A DNA stretch of 64,000 bases from a virus, in IMG/VR virus record IMGVR_UViG_3300042907_001080, positions 1-64,000 of that record; one strand, given 5' to 3'. Position numbers and translations under genes: made by a program. The notes below the pieces were generated by a model. The model saw nothing but the letters and a program-made list of their open reading frames with translations, was not told where the DNA came from and ran no database searches. Positions 23,655-32,656 of the stretch are shown in pieces (position 1 is the first letter of the stretch; each line of letters begins with the position of its first letter).

Positions 23655-25144
23655 ATATTAACCTTGGTAATGGTAAAGGGGTATTTGGCCTCTTTATAAA
23701 ACTTTTTTCTTTCTGTTAGGTGCCGCTTGGCATATTTGCAGGTGCTGGTAATATCCCAGATCTCTACGTGATCTTTGTCTTCTGCTTTTCTAATGCCTCG
23801 CCCAATGCTTTGTATAACACGGACAAAGCTCTTTCCGGGTTCAAGAAGAACCAAATTAAAAATACGTGGAATATTAATACCCACAGCGGCCACACCATAA
23901 GTCGCCAAAATAATCTTGCCATCACTTGTTTTAATTTCATCATATTCTTCCTTGCGATCATCGAGTTTCATACCGCCGCTGACAAACACTGCCTCTGGTA
24001 TTAAGTCAATTAATTTTTTTCCTGTATCGATTCTGTTAATTAACACCAGAGTATTACCGGTAGCAGATAACGCAGTGATCTTACCGGCGATCCATTGTAG
24101 CCGATTATCGTCTGTGACAAGAAATGAGTATTCGTCCTGGAATGAATTAAACACCTGCACATCTGTGGTCTGTAACACATTGATATTCAATTGTGCTAAC
24201 ACACCTTTTTCCTGTAAATCATACGCAGATACTTGATTTATCACAGGACCTATACTGGCCAATATACCTTGAAACTCCCACTGTTCTTTAGGCACAGTTC
24301 CGGTGAGTCCCCAGCGTATGGCACAGTTACGAAAGTTTTGTGTCAGTAGTTTGGTCAATACTTCTGCCTTGGCTTGATGCACTTCGTCAACAATGATCGC
24401 GCAGACTCCTTCACAGAATTCTGCCAATGTCATGGTGTCGTTGTCATAGCTTTTCTTGTCTAACACATTCAAACTTTGCCAGGTGCATATGGTATGTGTC
24501 TTACCTAATTCTTTTCTATCTCCGAAGTAAACACCAACATCCAGGCCTAGGTTCTTGTAATCTTCTTCAGTTTGAACCACCAACGATTTATTAGGAACAA
24601 CTACCATTGTGCGACCATAAGGTTCGCATAGATGGCTTAAAGTTGCTGTGGTAATTGTTTTTCCAGCACCAGTGGCTACTTCTTGCAAGGCCTGAGGATT
24701 CTCTAAAAACTTGTTGATTACCTCATACTGATAGTCTCTTAGAACAATAGGTTCTCCTGCCTGTTGATGTCCTTTGGGCCAGACTTTGCCTTTGTCGGCC
24801 CAGTAATTTTCATCGATAGCAGCAAATTTTAATTCCTGATGCGGTCTAAGATCTTCGACTTCGATGTCATAACCTTCATCATCAATTACTGCTAGAATCA
24901 CATCAAGGTGTGCAAGATATCCACTGCCGCCAATGTTAAAATAAGTTTTAGTTCCGTCCCAACGTCCTAGTTTATAGGCCGGCATGTGTCGGGCATAAGG
25001 TAAATCGAACTTTAATTTATTGACAATTTTCCGTCGTGTTTCAACTCGTAGCCCTTCTACCTTGATGTTTACTTCGTCTTTGATTGTTAACTTACAGTTC
25101 AACAATTTTTTGTCCTTTGGTTTCTGTTGGTCTAGTATCACCAA
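23651..25144 (-). CDS. uvsW: UvsW-like RNA-DNA/Holliday-junction helicase (497 aa)
   Basis: Superfamily 2 helicase that unwinds R-loops and reverses forks, switching T4-type phages from origin- to recombination-dependent replication. An N-terminal DNA-binding domain (1-110, with YKLGRWDGTKTYF) is followed by ATGAGKT (157-163), DEVH (253-256), LTGT and the motif VI segment QSIGRGIRKAE near the end. The length matches T4 UvsW. The start overlaps the upstream gene by 53 nt in another frame, and the frame inside the overlap is needed for the N-terminal strand. Confidence 0.88.
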   Translation of the reverse strand: MVILDQQKPKDKKLLNCKLTIKDEVNIKVEGLRVETRRKIVNKLKFDLPYARHMPAYKLGRWDGTKTYFNIGGSGYLAHLDVILAVIDDEGYDIEVEDLRPHQELKFAAIDENYWADKGKVWPKGHQQAGEPIVLRDYQYEVINKFLENPQALQEVATGAGKTITTATLSHLCEPYGRTMVVVPNKSLVVQTEEDYKNLGLDVGVYFGDRKELGKTHTICTWQSLNVLDKKSYDNDTMTLAEFCEGVCAIIVDEVHQAKAEVLTKLLTQNFRNCAIRWGLTGTVPKEQWEFQGILASIGPVINQVSAYDLQEKGVLAQLNINVLQTTDVQVFNSFQDEYSFLVTDDNRLQWIAGKITALSATGNTLVLINRIDTGKKLIDLIPEAVFVSGGMKLDDRKEEYDEIKTSDGKIILATYGVAAVGINIPRIFNLVLLEPGKSFVRVIQSIGRGIRKAEDKDHVEIWDITSTCKYAKRHLTERKKFYKEAKYPFTITKVNI

Positions 25145-26276
25145 GATATATCACACAGGGATGACACATAAACCAATCCCGTGCCATGGTATTTGTTGGT
25201 GGGAAAATGTTATTTGTTACTACTAGTGTAACATCATTGCTTGTCTTAAACAACCACTTAGCCGGCTTTGATTCAAAAATTAATATCCTACCAGTTTCGA
25301 CTTTGCCGCCAACTCCTGCAACCTTGATCCAGTCATTCAGCCCAGTAGTGGATTCTTTGTTTTCTCTAAAACACACCTTGATTTCTTCACGATCAACTCC
25401 ACTTTTTTCAGCATCGGCTACAAAACTTTGCAGCCACGGCAATGTGGCGCTGCTTCGATCTAGCAATATACATATTTGTCCGGAAAAAGATTTAGATAAC
25501 TCAAAAAAATCTTGATTGGTTTTCAACCAGAAGCTGTTTTCTTGGCTGGCTGCGATTTTTTCCACTAAAGTATGTGGTTTTTCTTGGTATAAAAACCCCA
25601 TACTTTTAGCTAATAACAAATCTTTGCTGATGTTACTAGTTTTATTACTTTGCCACCACTCCGCTGTTTCGTCACTGGCGTTTTTCAATTGAACGCCATT
25701 TATATCAACTTCGCTGTAAGGTGTAGCATCCTCAGAATTTTGCCAAATTTCTTCTACATCCGACAACACGTTCATAAAAGTATCGTCAATTTCAAAATTA
25801 TGCTTACAGACAAATTCATATAATGTGATTAAGTTATACTGATACAAATCTAAGCGTCTTACCTTATCATCGGGATCCCAAAAGCTGTAAGCGTAAAGAG
25901 TTTCTCGACGTTCAATCTCATCTTCAAATTCTTTTTTCAGCTGATACGGAAATTTTAGACAAATTTCCAGTTTGTTTTCACGCAGTTCTACATATATTTT
26001 TTTACTGAGATCCAACACTCTAAACGGCTTGCGCCATTTGAGATCTTGTAGTTGCGACCTATAATCAAAACCTGCCTGAGCAGATACAATCTTGTATTTT
26101 TCCAATAATTTTATGAGAAAATTCGCCTGATTTTTGGTCAGCTCACCGCTGTTGATAATTTTTTCATGAAAACTTGAGATGGGTGAAAAATCTTGACCTT
26201 GTATGGAGATTTTTTGTTGAGCAACAAGTTTATAAAACTCAACAAATATGTCTTCGGCAAATTCTGATGGTAACAT
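25092..26276 (-). CDS. Conserved phage hypothetical protein, UvsW partner by position (394 aa)
   Basis: A mixed alpha/beta protein with charged helices in the N-terminal 150 residues and a Rossmann-like C-terminal half (FSGQICILLDRSSATLPWLQSFV, ILIFESKPAKWLF, VTLVVTNNIFPPTNT). No nucleotide-binding loop recognised. It is the first gene behind a consensus TTGACA-N17-TATACT promoter placed 6 nt from its ATG, and it overlaps uvsW by 53 nt, so the two proteins are probably produced together early. Function unknown. Confidence 0.6.
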   Translation of the reverse strand: MLPSEFAEDIFVEFYKLVAQQKISIQGQDFSPISSFHEKIINSGELTKNQANFLIKLLEKYKIVSAQAGFDYRSQLQDLKWRKPFRVLDLSKKIYVELRENKLEICLKFPYQLKKEFEDEIERRETLYAYSFWDPDDKVRRLDLYQYNLITLYEFVCKHNFEIDDTFMNVLSDVEEIWQNSEDATPYSEVDINGVQLKNASDETAEWWQSNKTSNISKDLLLAKSMGFLYQEKPHTLVEKIAASQENSFWLKTNQDFFELSKSFSGQICILLDRSSATLPWLQSFVADAEKSGVDREEIKVCFRENKESTTGLNDWIKVAGVGGKVETGRILIFESKPAKWLFKTSNDVTLVVTNNIFPPTNTMARDWFMCHPCVIYLGDTRPTETKGQKIVEL

Positions 26277-26282
26277 TATTCA

Positions 26283-26311
26283 AGTATACAGCCTTGATTT
26301 CTGGTTGTCAA
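26283..26311 (-). promoter_or_regulatory. Sigma70 promoter (TTGACA-N17-TATACT), 6 nt from the ATG
   Basis: On the minus strand TTGACA (26306-26311), 17 bases, TATACT (26283-26288), 6 bases, ATG at 26276. The predicted start is the A of the ATG, so the message should be leaderless. The TGA within TTGACA is the stop of the upstream gene (26308-26310). Confidence 0.82.
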
Positions 26312-27132
26312 CTGAATAATCTAGAAATTGGTATGCCTTGACGTATTTCGTCCACGGTCCACTCGGTGTGACATAGTTTTAAAAACCATTCAGTTCTGTC
26401 TGGCACATAGGGACTGTCTAATTCTGACCATTTGATGCTGAGATCTGCAGCTAGACTAGACGAATCACACATTATAGGAACACCATTTATGGCTGCTTGA
26501 ATAGCTGGTCCGCTGTTATGGTTGATCACGCAATGATAATTGTAAAAAATATCAAAACTGTCATAGGTATCGGGTATAAGCACGGGTCTTTCTACCTCCA
26601 CCCCAGATTGCTTGAACGGAAATGCTGACCGAGGATGATATCTCACACGGATTCTTCTATGAGTATGTTGTTTTATTTTTCCAATGGTGTCTGCTACCCA
26701 GTCTTTCATGGCAGGCATTCCTTGCCATTGTAGACTTTCTTGATGTTGGCAGGCTATTAATATTTCGCCACGACGTGTGGTGGCAATTGGCTGCAATTTA
26801 ACACCTAATTTTTCAGGTCTAGTTGGATCGAGATTGATATCGTTGCCGAATCTGCCAAGATTGTTGATATGGTCGAGACTGATGCGCCAAGTTTCGCCTC
26901 TTTTCAGATTTCCTACTTCTATGATCATCACAGATTTGCCTGATTGTCGACACTGTTCGTAGATTGTTTTATTTGAACGCATTCTACCGGCCCATAGCAC
27001 AGACCAAATCACAGACACGTCTTCGTTGTCATGCACAATGGTATGCCCTAGTTGTTTTAAACCTTGTTCTAGAGCGTCAAACACAGGAGGACTGTTTAAC
27101 GCACCGTATTCTCGATATAATTTGAAGCGCAT
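26308..27132 (-). CDS. GT-B-like glycan protein, paralog 1 of 5 (274 aa)
   Basis: The C-terminal half matches the four paralogs at 28408-31979: a strand with GEILIACQ, a W-x-n-IKQHTHRRIRVRYHP segment, then HNSGPAIQAAINGVPIMCD and the closing WTVDEIRQGIP. This looks like the nucleotide-sugar-binding lobe of capsule/LPS-type GT-B transferases. It is the most diverged member. A TATAAATA box at 27171-27178 would drive it with a leader. Acceptor and donor unknown. Confidence 0.6.
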   Translation of the reverse strand: MRFKLYREYGALNSPPVFDALEQGLKQLGHTIVHDNEDVSVIWSVLWAGRMRSNKTIYEQCRQSGKSVMIIEVGNLKRGETWRISLDHINNLGRFGNDINLDPTRPEKLGVKLQPIATTRRGEILIACQHQESLQWQGMPAMKDWVADTIGKIKQHTHRRIRVRYHPRSAFPFKQSGVEVERPVLIPDTYDSFDIFYNYHCVINHNSGPAIQAAINGVPIMCDSSSLAADLSIKWSELDSPYVPDRTEWFLKLCHTEWTVDEIRQGIPISRLFS

Positions 27133-27170
27133 AATGTTGATAAATAATCTACGTAGTTAATACTGCCATA

Positions 27171-27178
27171 TATTTATA
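27171..27178 (-). promoter_or_regulatory. Late promoter box TATAAATA (minus) in a divergent region
   Basis: Perfect late box 38 nt before the ATG at 27132. The 50-base divergent region also holds GATAAATA on the + strand (27139-27146), which could serve the 27183 gene. Confidence 0.55.
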
Positions 27179-27182
27179 GATC

Positions 27183-27581
27183 ATGAATAAGATTAAAAAA
27201 AGACTGAGTAAATTGTCAAAAAACGCAGACAATGCGTTGGTAATTGGTGCCGCATTTGGTCAATTAGAACAACTGTTAGACTTATATTCAACAATTTTTG
27301 TTGTGAACGAAGACAACACAGAACTAAAAGCAAAAAATCTCATTTATAGACAAAGCATTGACAGATTAGATAGCATTGTAAATGTCAGGGCAGTATTTTT
27401 TGACATCAAACACATCTCTAAATTAGAAAGTCTGCAAACATTTTGGAAGAAAAATAATTCGTTGATATTCATTGAAGGCGGCGACGCTTTGCCTAGGGAT
27501 CTATCAACGCCGTTATACGATTCAGGGTGGCGATGCACCAGTCTCCAAGGAGCATTTCACGTATGGGAAAAACAACAATGA
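27183..27581 (+). CDS. Rossmann-like hypothetical protein (132 aa)
   Basis: The pattern NALVIGAAFGQLEQLLDL, TIFVVNEDN, VRAVFFDIKHI and SLIFIEGGDALPRDL follows a methyltransferase-like alternation of strands and helices, but without a clean GxGxG motif. It may be a degenerate methyltransferase. Its stop overlaps the start of the next glycosyltransferase gene as ATGA, so the two are coupled. Confidence 0.55.
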   Translation: MNKIKKRLSKLSKNADNALVIGAAFGQLEQLLDLYSTIFVVNEDNTELKAKNLIYRQSIDRLDSIVNVRAVFFDIKHISKLESLQTFWKKNNSLIFIEGGDALPRDLSTPLYDSGWRCTSLQGAFHVWEKQQ

Positions 27582-28411
27582 AAATAGCAGTAGTAACAAC
27601 CTTTCACGAAGACGGACTTAACAAATATGCACAGCGTATGATCAACACCTTCTGCGAGAACTGGCCTACTGAGGTCATACTTCATTTATATCCCGAAAAG
27701 TGCAACCCTGCGATCCGTGATCACAGTCGTGTCACACTGAAACGTCTAGAAGAAGTTGCAGAACTAATGACTTTTAAAAACACATGGAAAGATGTGCCTA
27801 AGGCCAACGGCGATGTGTCGGCGGATCCTGTGAGATCTCTAAGAAAAGATTCAGGCAAAGGATTCAAATGGCATGCTGTGAGATTTGCACATAAAGTTTA
27901 TGCCATATTTGATTGTGTCAAAGAAACAGATGCGGATATTTTAATATGGATGGATGCAGATACTATTTGCCACAGTCCTATCACCATGACCGATCTATAC
28001 AAGATGATTCCCACTGATAGTGAGCTGTGCTATCTGGGTCGAAGGGGCAAATATTCAGAGTGTGGTTTGTATGCAATGAATCTACGATCGCCTAACATTC
28101 AACTTTTTCTCAAAGAATTTCAAAGAGTCTATGATCAAGCCGAACAAGGAATTTTTCAGTTAGCTGAGTGGCATGACAGTTTTGTGTTTGATGCGGTACG
28201 AGTAAAATTTCCGCAGATGCGACAACTAGATTGGGCAGCACACTTGCATGACCTACGTCCAGCACCAGGAATGACGTCGGGCGAAGGACACCCATTAATT
28301 AATAGCCAATGGGGCGCATGGCTGGATCACCTCAAGGGTGGTAGAAAGAAATTAGGTCGTAGTAAACCTGAAGATCTAAAAGTTCAAAGAACAGAAGCGT
28401 ATTGGCGTTAG
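27578..28411 (+). CDS. Glycosyltransferase-like protein with DxD motif (277 aa)
   Basis: Starts MKIAVVTTFHEDGLNKYA and has ADILIWMDADTICHS, a D-x-D metal/nucleotide-sugar site, then a GLYAMNLRSPN segment and AEWHDSFVFD, typical of GT-A enzymes. The start at 27578 (ATGA overlap with the upstream stop) is preferred to the 27527 frame. Its 3' end overlaps the convergent paralog gene by 4 nt. It and its upstream partner form a two-gene + strand island within the minus-strand paralog array. Confidence 0.7.
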   Translation: MKIAVVTTFHEDGLNKYAQRMINTFCENWPTEVILHLYPEKCNPAIRDHSRVTLKRLEEVAELMTFKNTWKDVPKANGDVSADPVRSLRKDSGKGFKWHAVRFAHKVYAIFDCVKETDADILIWMDADTICHSPITMTDLYKMIPTDSELCYLGRRGKYSECGLYAMNLRSPNIQLFLKEFQRVYDQAEQGIFQLAEWHDSFVFDAVRVKFPQMRQLDWAAHLHDLRPAPGMTSGEGHPLINSQWGAWLDHLKGGRKKLGRSKPEDLKVQRTEAYWR

Positions 28412-29334
28412 AGATACTGTTTGAAAAATTGCCAAGCTTCTCCGGATCGAAGTTCATTAAAATTCCAATGGCACATAGATATCTGTTCAATCCATGATTT
28501 TCTCTCGGGCATCTCGGGATTTTCTAATCGACTTAAATCTGTATTCGCTACTTGGTAACTTTGACTACGCTGTGGATTATGATCTGTAAGAAATGCCGGA
28601 ACTCCTTCAATAATACTAGCCACGCTTGGACTACTGTTGTATACTACTGTGGCCCATGCACCTCTTAAATCGTCGACTAATCTTTCATTAACACTTAATC
28701 GTACACCTTTGCCGTAAATTTTTAAAATTGATTTAATTTTTTTATCTCCGGGGTGTGTTCGAACAACAATCTGACGTTTTCTACTATGCTGTCTAATTTG
28801 TGCAATAGTTTGATCTAACCATGTCTGAACATCTAGCCCACCCATGCTCCACCCACCGTGTCGCTGTAGGCAAATCAATATGTGCTCTCCCTGTGTTCTC
28901 CAAGGCTGCAAACTTATGCGTAAATCGTGACTAATTTTTTGCCAACGTCCAGGATCGATATCTCGATCAAAGTAAAATCCAGTAGTAGGAAAAACTCCAT
29001 CAAAACTGTATCTCAGATAGGTTTTGGTATTATTCGGATCAGCATATAAAAACAAATTGCTGTCTACGATTAAACTTCTCCGATTGTTTTCTTTCTGCAA
29101 TGCAACGGCATCTTGTCTCAATTGAAGATGAGGAGCCGATTTACCATGTTCGTGAACAAACCCCTGTATCAATGCTACATCACAAGGCACAGCATTCATC
29201 CCAGTGTGTGCAATGGCATGATCCCCGGACGATTTCACTCCCTGCAAAAAATTATCCAAGATCAAAGGTTTTTCTGGATTCTTGTTTGTAGGCGGGATTC
29301 CACCATAATAGGCCACAGCGGTGATGTTAGACAC
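28408..29334 (-). CDS. GT-B-like glycan protein, paralog 2 of 5 (308 aa)
   Basis: Family features are HILICLQRHGGWS, W-LDQTIAQIRQHS-RKRQIVVRTHP, VVYNSSPSVASIIEGVPAFLTD and CHWNFNELRSGEAW. The N-terminal part (residues 1-140) differs and starts with ITAVAYYGGIPP. Overlaps the next upstream paralog by 8 nt. It is the last cistron of a four-gene paralog operon. Confidence 0.65.
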   Translation of the reverse strand: MSNITAVAYYGGIPPTNKNPEKPLILDNFLQGVKSSGDHAIAHTGMNAVPCDVALIQGFVHEHGKSAPHLQLRQDAVALQKENNRRSLIVDSNLFLYADPNNTKTYLRYSFDGVFPTTGFYFDRDIDPGRWQKISHDLRISLQPWRTQGEHILICLQRHGGWSMGGLDVQTWLDQTIAQIRQHSRKRQIVVRTHPGDKKIKSILKIYGKGVRLSVNERLVDDLRGAWATVVYNSSPSVASIIEGVPAFLTDHNPQRSQSYQVANTDLSRLENPEMPERKSWIEQISMCHWNFNELRSGEAWQFFKQYL

Positions 29335-30421
29335 TGTGATATTCCTTTACTATATTGTATGCAGTTCCGTCCATGAGTTCATTGTAGGTAAACTGACAAT
29401 AACTAAGCCATGCTAGCCAATCGCCAAGCGGGCCATAATATAAATCATTGATCTGTGCTAGATTATTTCTAGTAACAGAGTTACTAACATGTTTGTCAAG
29501 AGTGATAGCAGGAATGCCTGCCCAGATAGATTCCACAGCACTGTTTGAATTGATACTAACCGTGCAATAGTAGTCTCCATCTAGCAGTGTTTGATAAAGA
29601 CTAGTGCGTGTTTTCTTATTAGTTTTAGATCTAATTTCTATAGGTCTATCTGTGTGTTTTTTCAGTTCATCGACGATTTGTTTGGTCCAAGATTCCACAT
29701 CTACATGCATGATGCTGGCTGCAAACTCGCCGGGCTCTACCACTAATATTTTTTTGCCAGTGTTACGCCAAGGTCTAGGAAATTCTGTGAAATTTTTCAA
29801 TCTATCTGCAGGTGCAACAAATTGATTATTAAAATGCAGGTGATTTCTTGTAAGCCTATGCCATTTTTTATTAGATTCAACAAAATTAGTATACCCGCTA
29901 TCTATGAACCAGAACGGAAGATGATTATCAATTTTATCTACAATGATATTTTCATTGCCTACTGTGTTTCGTAATAGACAGTCTTCTGCGCTGTTCAAGA
30001 AATCTCTGCGACGAATCATAGTTGCTGTGGGATCAATTTGTAGTCCAACGGTTTTGATAAAATATTGTTGATCACTATTCATATAGGCGTCAATGATATT
30101 TTCAGCACCTAATTTTTCTATCACGTATTCAGCCTTTTTGTGTATTTGGCCGAAATAATTTTTTCTGTAATTTTCTAAAACTGTGTTGACTTTACTGCGC
30201 CATTCTATAGCATCCGCAGAGACTCCCCGCCATAGTTTTTCTTTAAACTTATCACGGAATTTTTCAATATCAAATTTATGATGATCTCTTTTTTCGATGA
30301 TAAAGTGTATAGCTTCTGCAGTTTTACGCTCATCTAACTCAATGTGTGCGCAATGATCTTTTAAATCTATCAGACTGATAAGATAGTGTGCAAGTTCTTT
30401 GTCGTTTACTAGTAATTTCAT
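29327..30421 (-). CDS. GT-B-like glycan protein, paralog 3 of 5 (364 aa)
   Basis: The longest member: an extra helical N-terminal region of about 130 residues (LDERKTAEAIHFIIEKRDHH...) precedes the shared core, with PFWFIDSGYTNF, KKWHRLTRNHLH, KKILVVEPGEF, KHTDRPIEIRSK, NSNSAVESIWAGIPAITLD and YCQFTYNELMDGTAY. The ATG overlaps the upstream stop as ATGA. Probably a transferase acting in the same glycan route as its siblings. Confidence 0.65.
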   Translation of the reverse strand: MKLLVNDKELAHYLISLIDLKDHCAHIELDERKTAEAIHFIIEKRDHHKFDIEKFRDKFKEKLWRGVSADAIEWRSKVNTVLENYRKNYFGQIHKKAEYVIEKLGAENIIDAYMNSDQQYFIKTVGLQIDPTATMIRRRDFLNSAEDCLLRNTVGNENIIVDKIDNHLPFWFIDSGYTNFVESNKKWHRLTRNHLHFNNQFVAPADRLKNFTEFPRPWRNTGKKILVVEPGEFAASIMHVDVESWTKQIVDELKKHTDRPIEIRSKTNKKTRTSLYQTLLDGDYYCTVSINSNSAVESIWAGIPAITLDKHVSNSVTRNNLAQINDLYYGPLGDWLAWLSYCQFTYNELMDGTAYNIVKEYHSV

Positions 30422-31188
30422 TGATTTAATATTTTCCAGGCTGTACCGTTGGTAATTTCTTCTTGGGTGAACTGGCCATACGCCAAGGTCTTACACATTT
30501 CGGTTATATTTTCTGTCGAAGGTTTGAATGGATTTCCGAGTGTGGATAGATCGGTAGATGCCAGAGTGCTGGCTGCGCAAGGCACCGAAACAAATGCCGG
30601 GATGCCGTATAGCACACTTTCCAATGATGCTATGCTGTTGAATGACACCGTGGCGTAAACTCCAGAATTAAATGCGTCGTAAATTGAATATCCATGTCCC
30701 CTTTCACTTCTTGATCCTTTCGCCCTGATTTCAATCGGCAAATTAGAATATGTTTTTATTTTTTCAGTAGTTTCTTTAATCCATGTATCACAATCAATAT
30801 CAAAATATCTACAGGCTTTGGGATTCGGCAATACCAATAATATCTTTTTATTAAAAGGTTTCCAGCCTTTCCAACTCAATCTAGGATCTTGGTTAAGAAG
30901 ATTGATCCATCGATCGGCGGGAACTGATTGAGGGGTAATATGTTGTAGATCATTTTTTACAATTCGGTGCCACCATTTTTTACCTGACTTGTTTCCTACA
31001 CTTGGAAAATTACCTACATAACCAGTATCTATGTAATAAAAATCTCTGTTCGTCTTTTTGCACTCTACTATTTCGCTTTTGCTTGTTACCCCACGAACAA
31101 CCATAGGGTTATCAATGTTGGACATATCCGTAGTACAAAAATGATTCGACCCTACGACCAGAGATTCTTCTAAAGATAGTTCTTTCAT
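30418..31188 (-). CDS. GT-B-like glycan protein, paralog 4 of 5 (256 aa)
   Basis: Shares RDFYYIDTGYVGN, KKWWHRIVKNDLQH, KKILLVLPNPK, TYSNLPIEIRAKG, FNSIASLESVLYGIPAFVS and YGQFTQEEITNGTAW with paralog 5, its closest relative. The shared FYYIDTGY..WHRIVKN-LQH block suggests a conserved acceptor-side or membrane-facing lobe. Coupled by 4-nt overlaps on both sides. Confidence 0.66.
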   Translation of the reverse strand: MKELSLEESLVVGSNHFCTTDMSNIDNPMVVRGVTSKSEIVECKKTNRDFYYIDTGYVGNFPSVGNKSGKKWWHRIVKNDLQHITPQSVPADRWINLLNQDPRLSWKGWKPFNKKILLVLPNPKACRYFDIDCDTWIKETTEKIKTYSNLPIEIRAKGSRSERGHGYSIYDAFNSGVYATVSFNSIASLESVLYGIPAFVSVPCAASTLASTDLSTLGNPFKPSTENITEMCKTLAYGQFTQEEITNGTAWKILNQ

Positions 31189-31979
31189 AATGTTAATAAC
31201 ATCTCCATGGCTTTGCCGTTTCTCAATTCTGAATTATGAAACTGCCCGTATGACAAATGACAGGCCCACGCATATAATTTATCTTGGTCGGGATAGTAAG
31301 GTTCGTTTATTTTAGATAGATCCTGCAAACTAACAGGACTAGCTGCATTAGCCGGTGCTAGAGTAAATGCAGGTATTCCAAGGAATACAGCTTCTGTAGC
31401 TGCTACACTGTTGAATGTAACTAATGCAAATACATCATCATTGAGGGCCTGTTCTAGTGTATCGTTAACTGTTCTATCTAATCTTTTAGGTGCCCGCTCT
31501 CTAACTACCACAGGTCTATCTGTGTATTTTTTTATTTCATTTACTGTATGTTCTAACCAAATATCTAGATTGTAGTCATAGAATCGCATGGGTTTTTCAT
31601 CTGGTTTCGCTACTAGTATCTTTCTTCCATCTTTCTTCCAGGGCTGAAACTTTTTATTAAAATGTTTAAATCTATCATCTTTTCTTGGCACGATCTCGCC
31701 ATGTTGTAGATTGTTCTTTACTATACGATGCCAATTTTTCCAACCATTGGGATTTGAATCAGTTCTCTCATTGCCAAAATATCCCGTGTCTATATAATAG
31801 AAATCACGACTATCTTCCCAACATTGGTGTATCCACTTTTTCTTAAGTATACCTCTTAATACAATAGGATCAATACTGTCGTTGTAATTAAAATCTTCAG
31901 TTGAAGTTGTTCTAGTGTTGCACCCCTGTGCAAACATGTTAATATATGGATCTTTGCCGTCTTTGCTTAAAAAGATCAT
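31185..31979 (-). CDS. GT-B-like glycan protein, paralog 5 of 5 (264 aa)
   Basis: Shares RDFYYIDTGYFGN, WKNWHRIVKNNLQH, RKILVAKPDE, KYTDRPVVVRERAP, FNSVAATEAVFLGIPAFTL and SYGQFHNSELRNGKA with its neighbours. The start at 31979 is set by an ATGA overlap with the stop of the upstream glycosyltransferase (31976-31979). It is the first of four paralog genes read as one minus-strand unit. Confidence 0.66.
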   Translation of the reverse strand: MIFLSKDGKDPYINMFAQGCNTRTTSTEDFNYNDSIDPIVLRGILKKKWIHQCWEDSRDFYYIDTGYFGNERTDSNPNGWKNWHRIVKNNLQHGEIVPRKDDRFKHFNKKFQPWKKDGRKILVAKPDEKPMRFYDYNLDIWLEHTVNEIKKYTDRPVVVRERAPKRLDRTVNDTLEQALNDDVFALVTFNSVAATEAVFLGIPAFTLAPANAASPVSLQDLSKINEPYYPDQDKLYAWACHLSYGQFHNSELRNGKAMEMLLTL

Positions 31980-32656
31980 AGACCGTGCTGTAGACAATAA
32001 TCTACGTAAATTTTTTCTCTATGCCATTCGTTGGAGAAATCACCCTGGTCTGAAAATTCATGGAAGCAAGGTGTTCCTAGGGTATAGTGAACTAATTTTG
32101 CTTGAGGGTTCCACTCGTATTCAATATCCAGCCAGTTCCATTCTACTGGAAGTTCGCCGACTAAGTCGTCAGTAAGCCATGTAAATCTATGTACCTGTGC
32201 TCCAGTGGCATTTTGTATAAACTCCGGAGTAACCACAGCATTGGCAGGGTGCCCACAGTTCCAAAGTATCACACTAGACCAATTTTTACAAGGATAGTCT
32301 TCGTTCTTGGCACCAAGATACTTTTCAGACATTTTAGTTTTGTAGTCGTGTTTAACAACCATAACTGCTTTTGAATTATCTCTTAATGCCCATAGTTTTT
32401 CAATGTCGTCACGCAATAACATATCGCCGTCCATGAATATTGCCCAACCTTTATATTGCATTAAGTGTGGAACAAGGAAGCGACTGTAGATAAAATGATT
32501 ACTACCGTCGGTGTGTTTTTCTTCGTAGTCTTTTAATATGTTCAATGCCAACGGGTTAATACTCACTGGATGACTAGAATGTCTAATAATACTGTTTGAA
32601 CACACATGGTATGCTATGGCTTCTCGGGGATCATACCCAATAAAAATTGGAATCAT
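31976..32656 (-). CDS. Glycosyltransferase-like protein with DGD motif (226 aa)
   Basis: Starts MIPIFIGYDPREAIAYHVCSNSI, a signature of phage and bacterial GT8-like proteins. WAIFMDGDMLLRDDI supplies the D-x-D site and SSVILWNCGHPA the following GT8-like strand. The start at 32656 gives a 4-nt overlap with the nucleotidylyltransferase-cupin gene; the longer frame would overlap it by 85 nt. It probably uses a nucleotide sugar made nearby. Confidence 0.72.
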   Translation of the reverse strand: MIPIFIGYDPREAIAYHVCSNSIIRHSSHPVSINPLALNILKDYEEKHTDGSNHFIYSRFLVPHLMQYKGWAIFMDGDMLLRDDIEKLWALRDNSKAVMVVKHDYKTKMSEKYLGAKNEDYPCKNWSSVILWNCGHPANAVVTPEFIQNATGAQVHRFTWLTDDLVGELPVEWNWLDIEYEWNPQAKLVHYTLGTPCFHEFSDQGDFSNEWHREKIYVDYCLQHGL

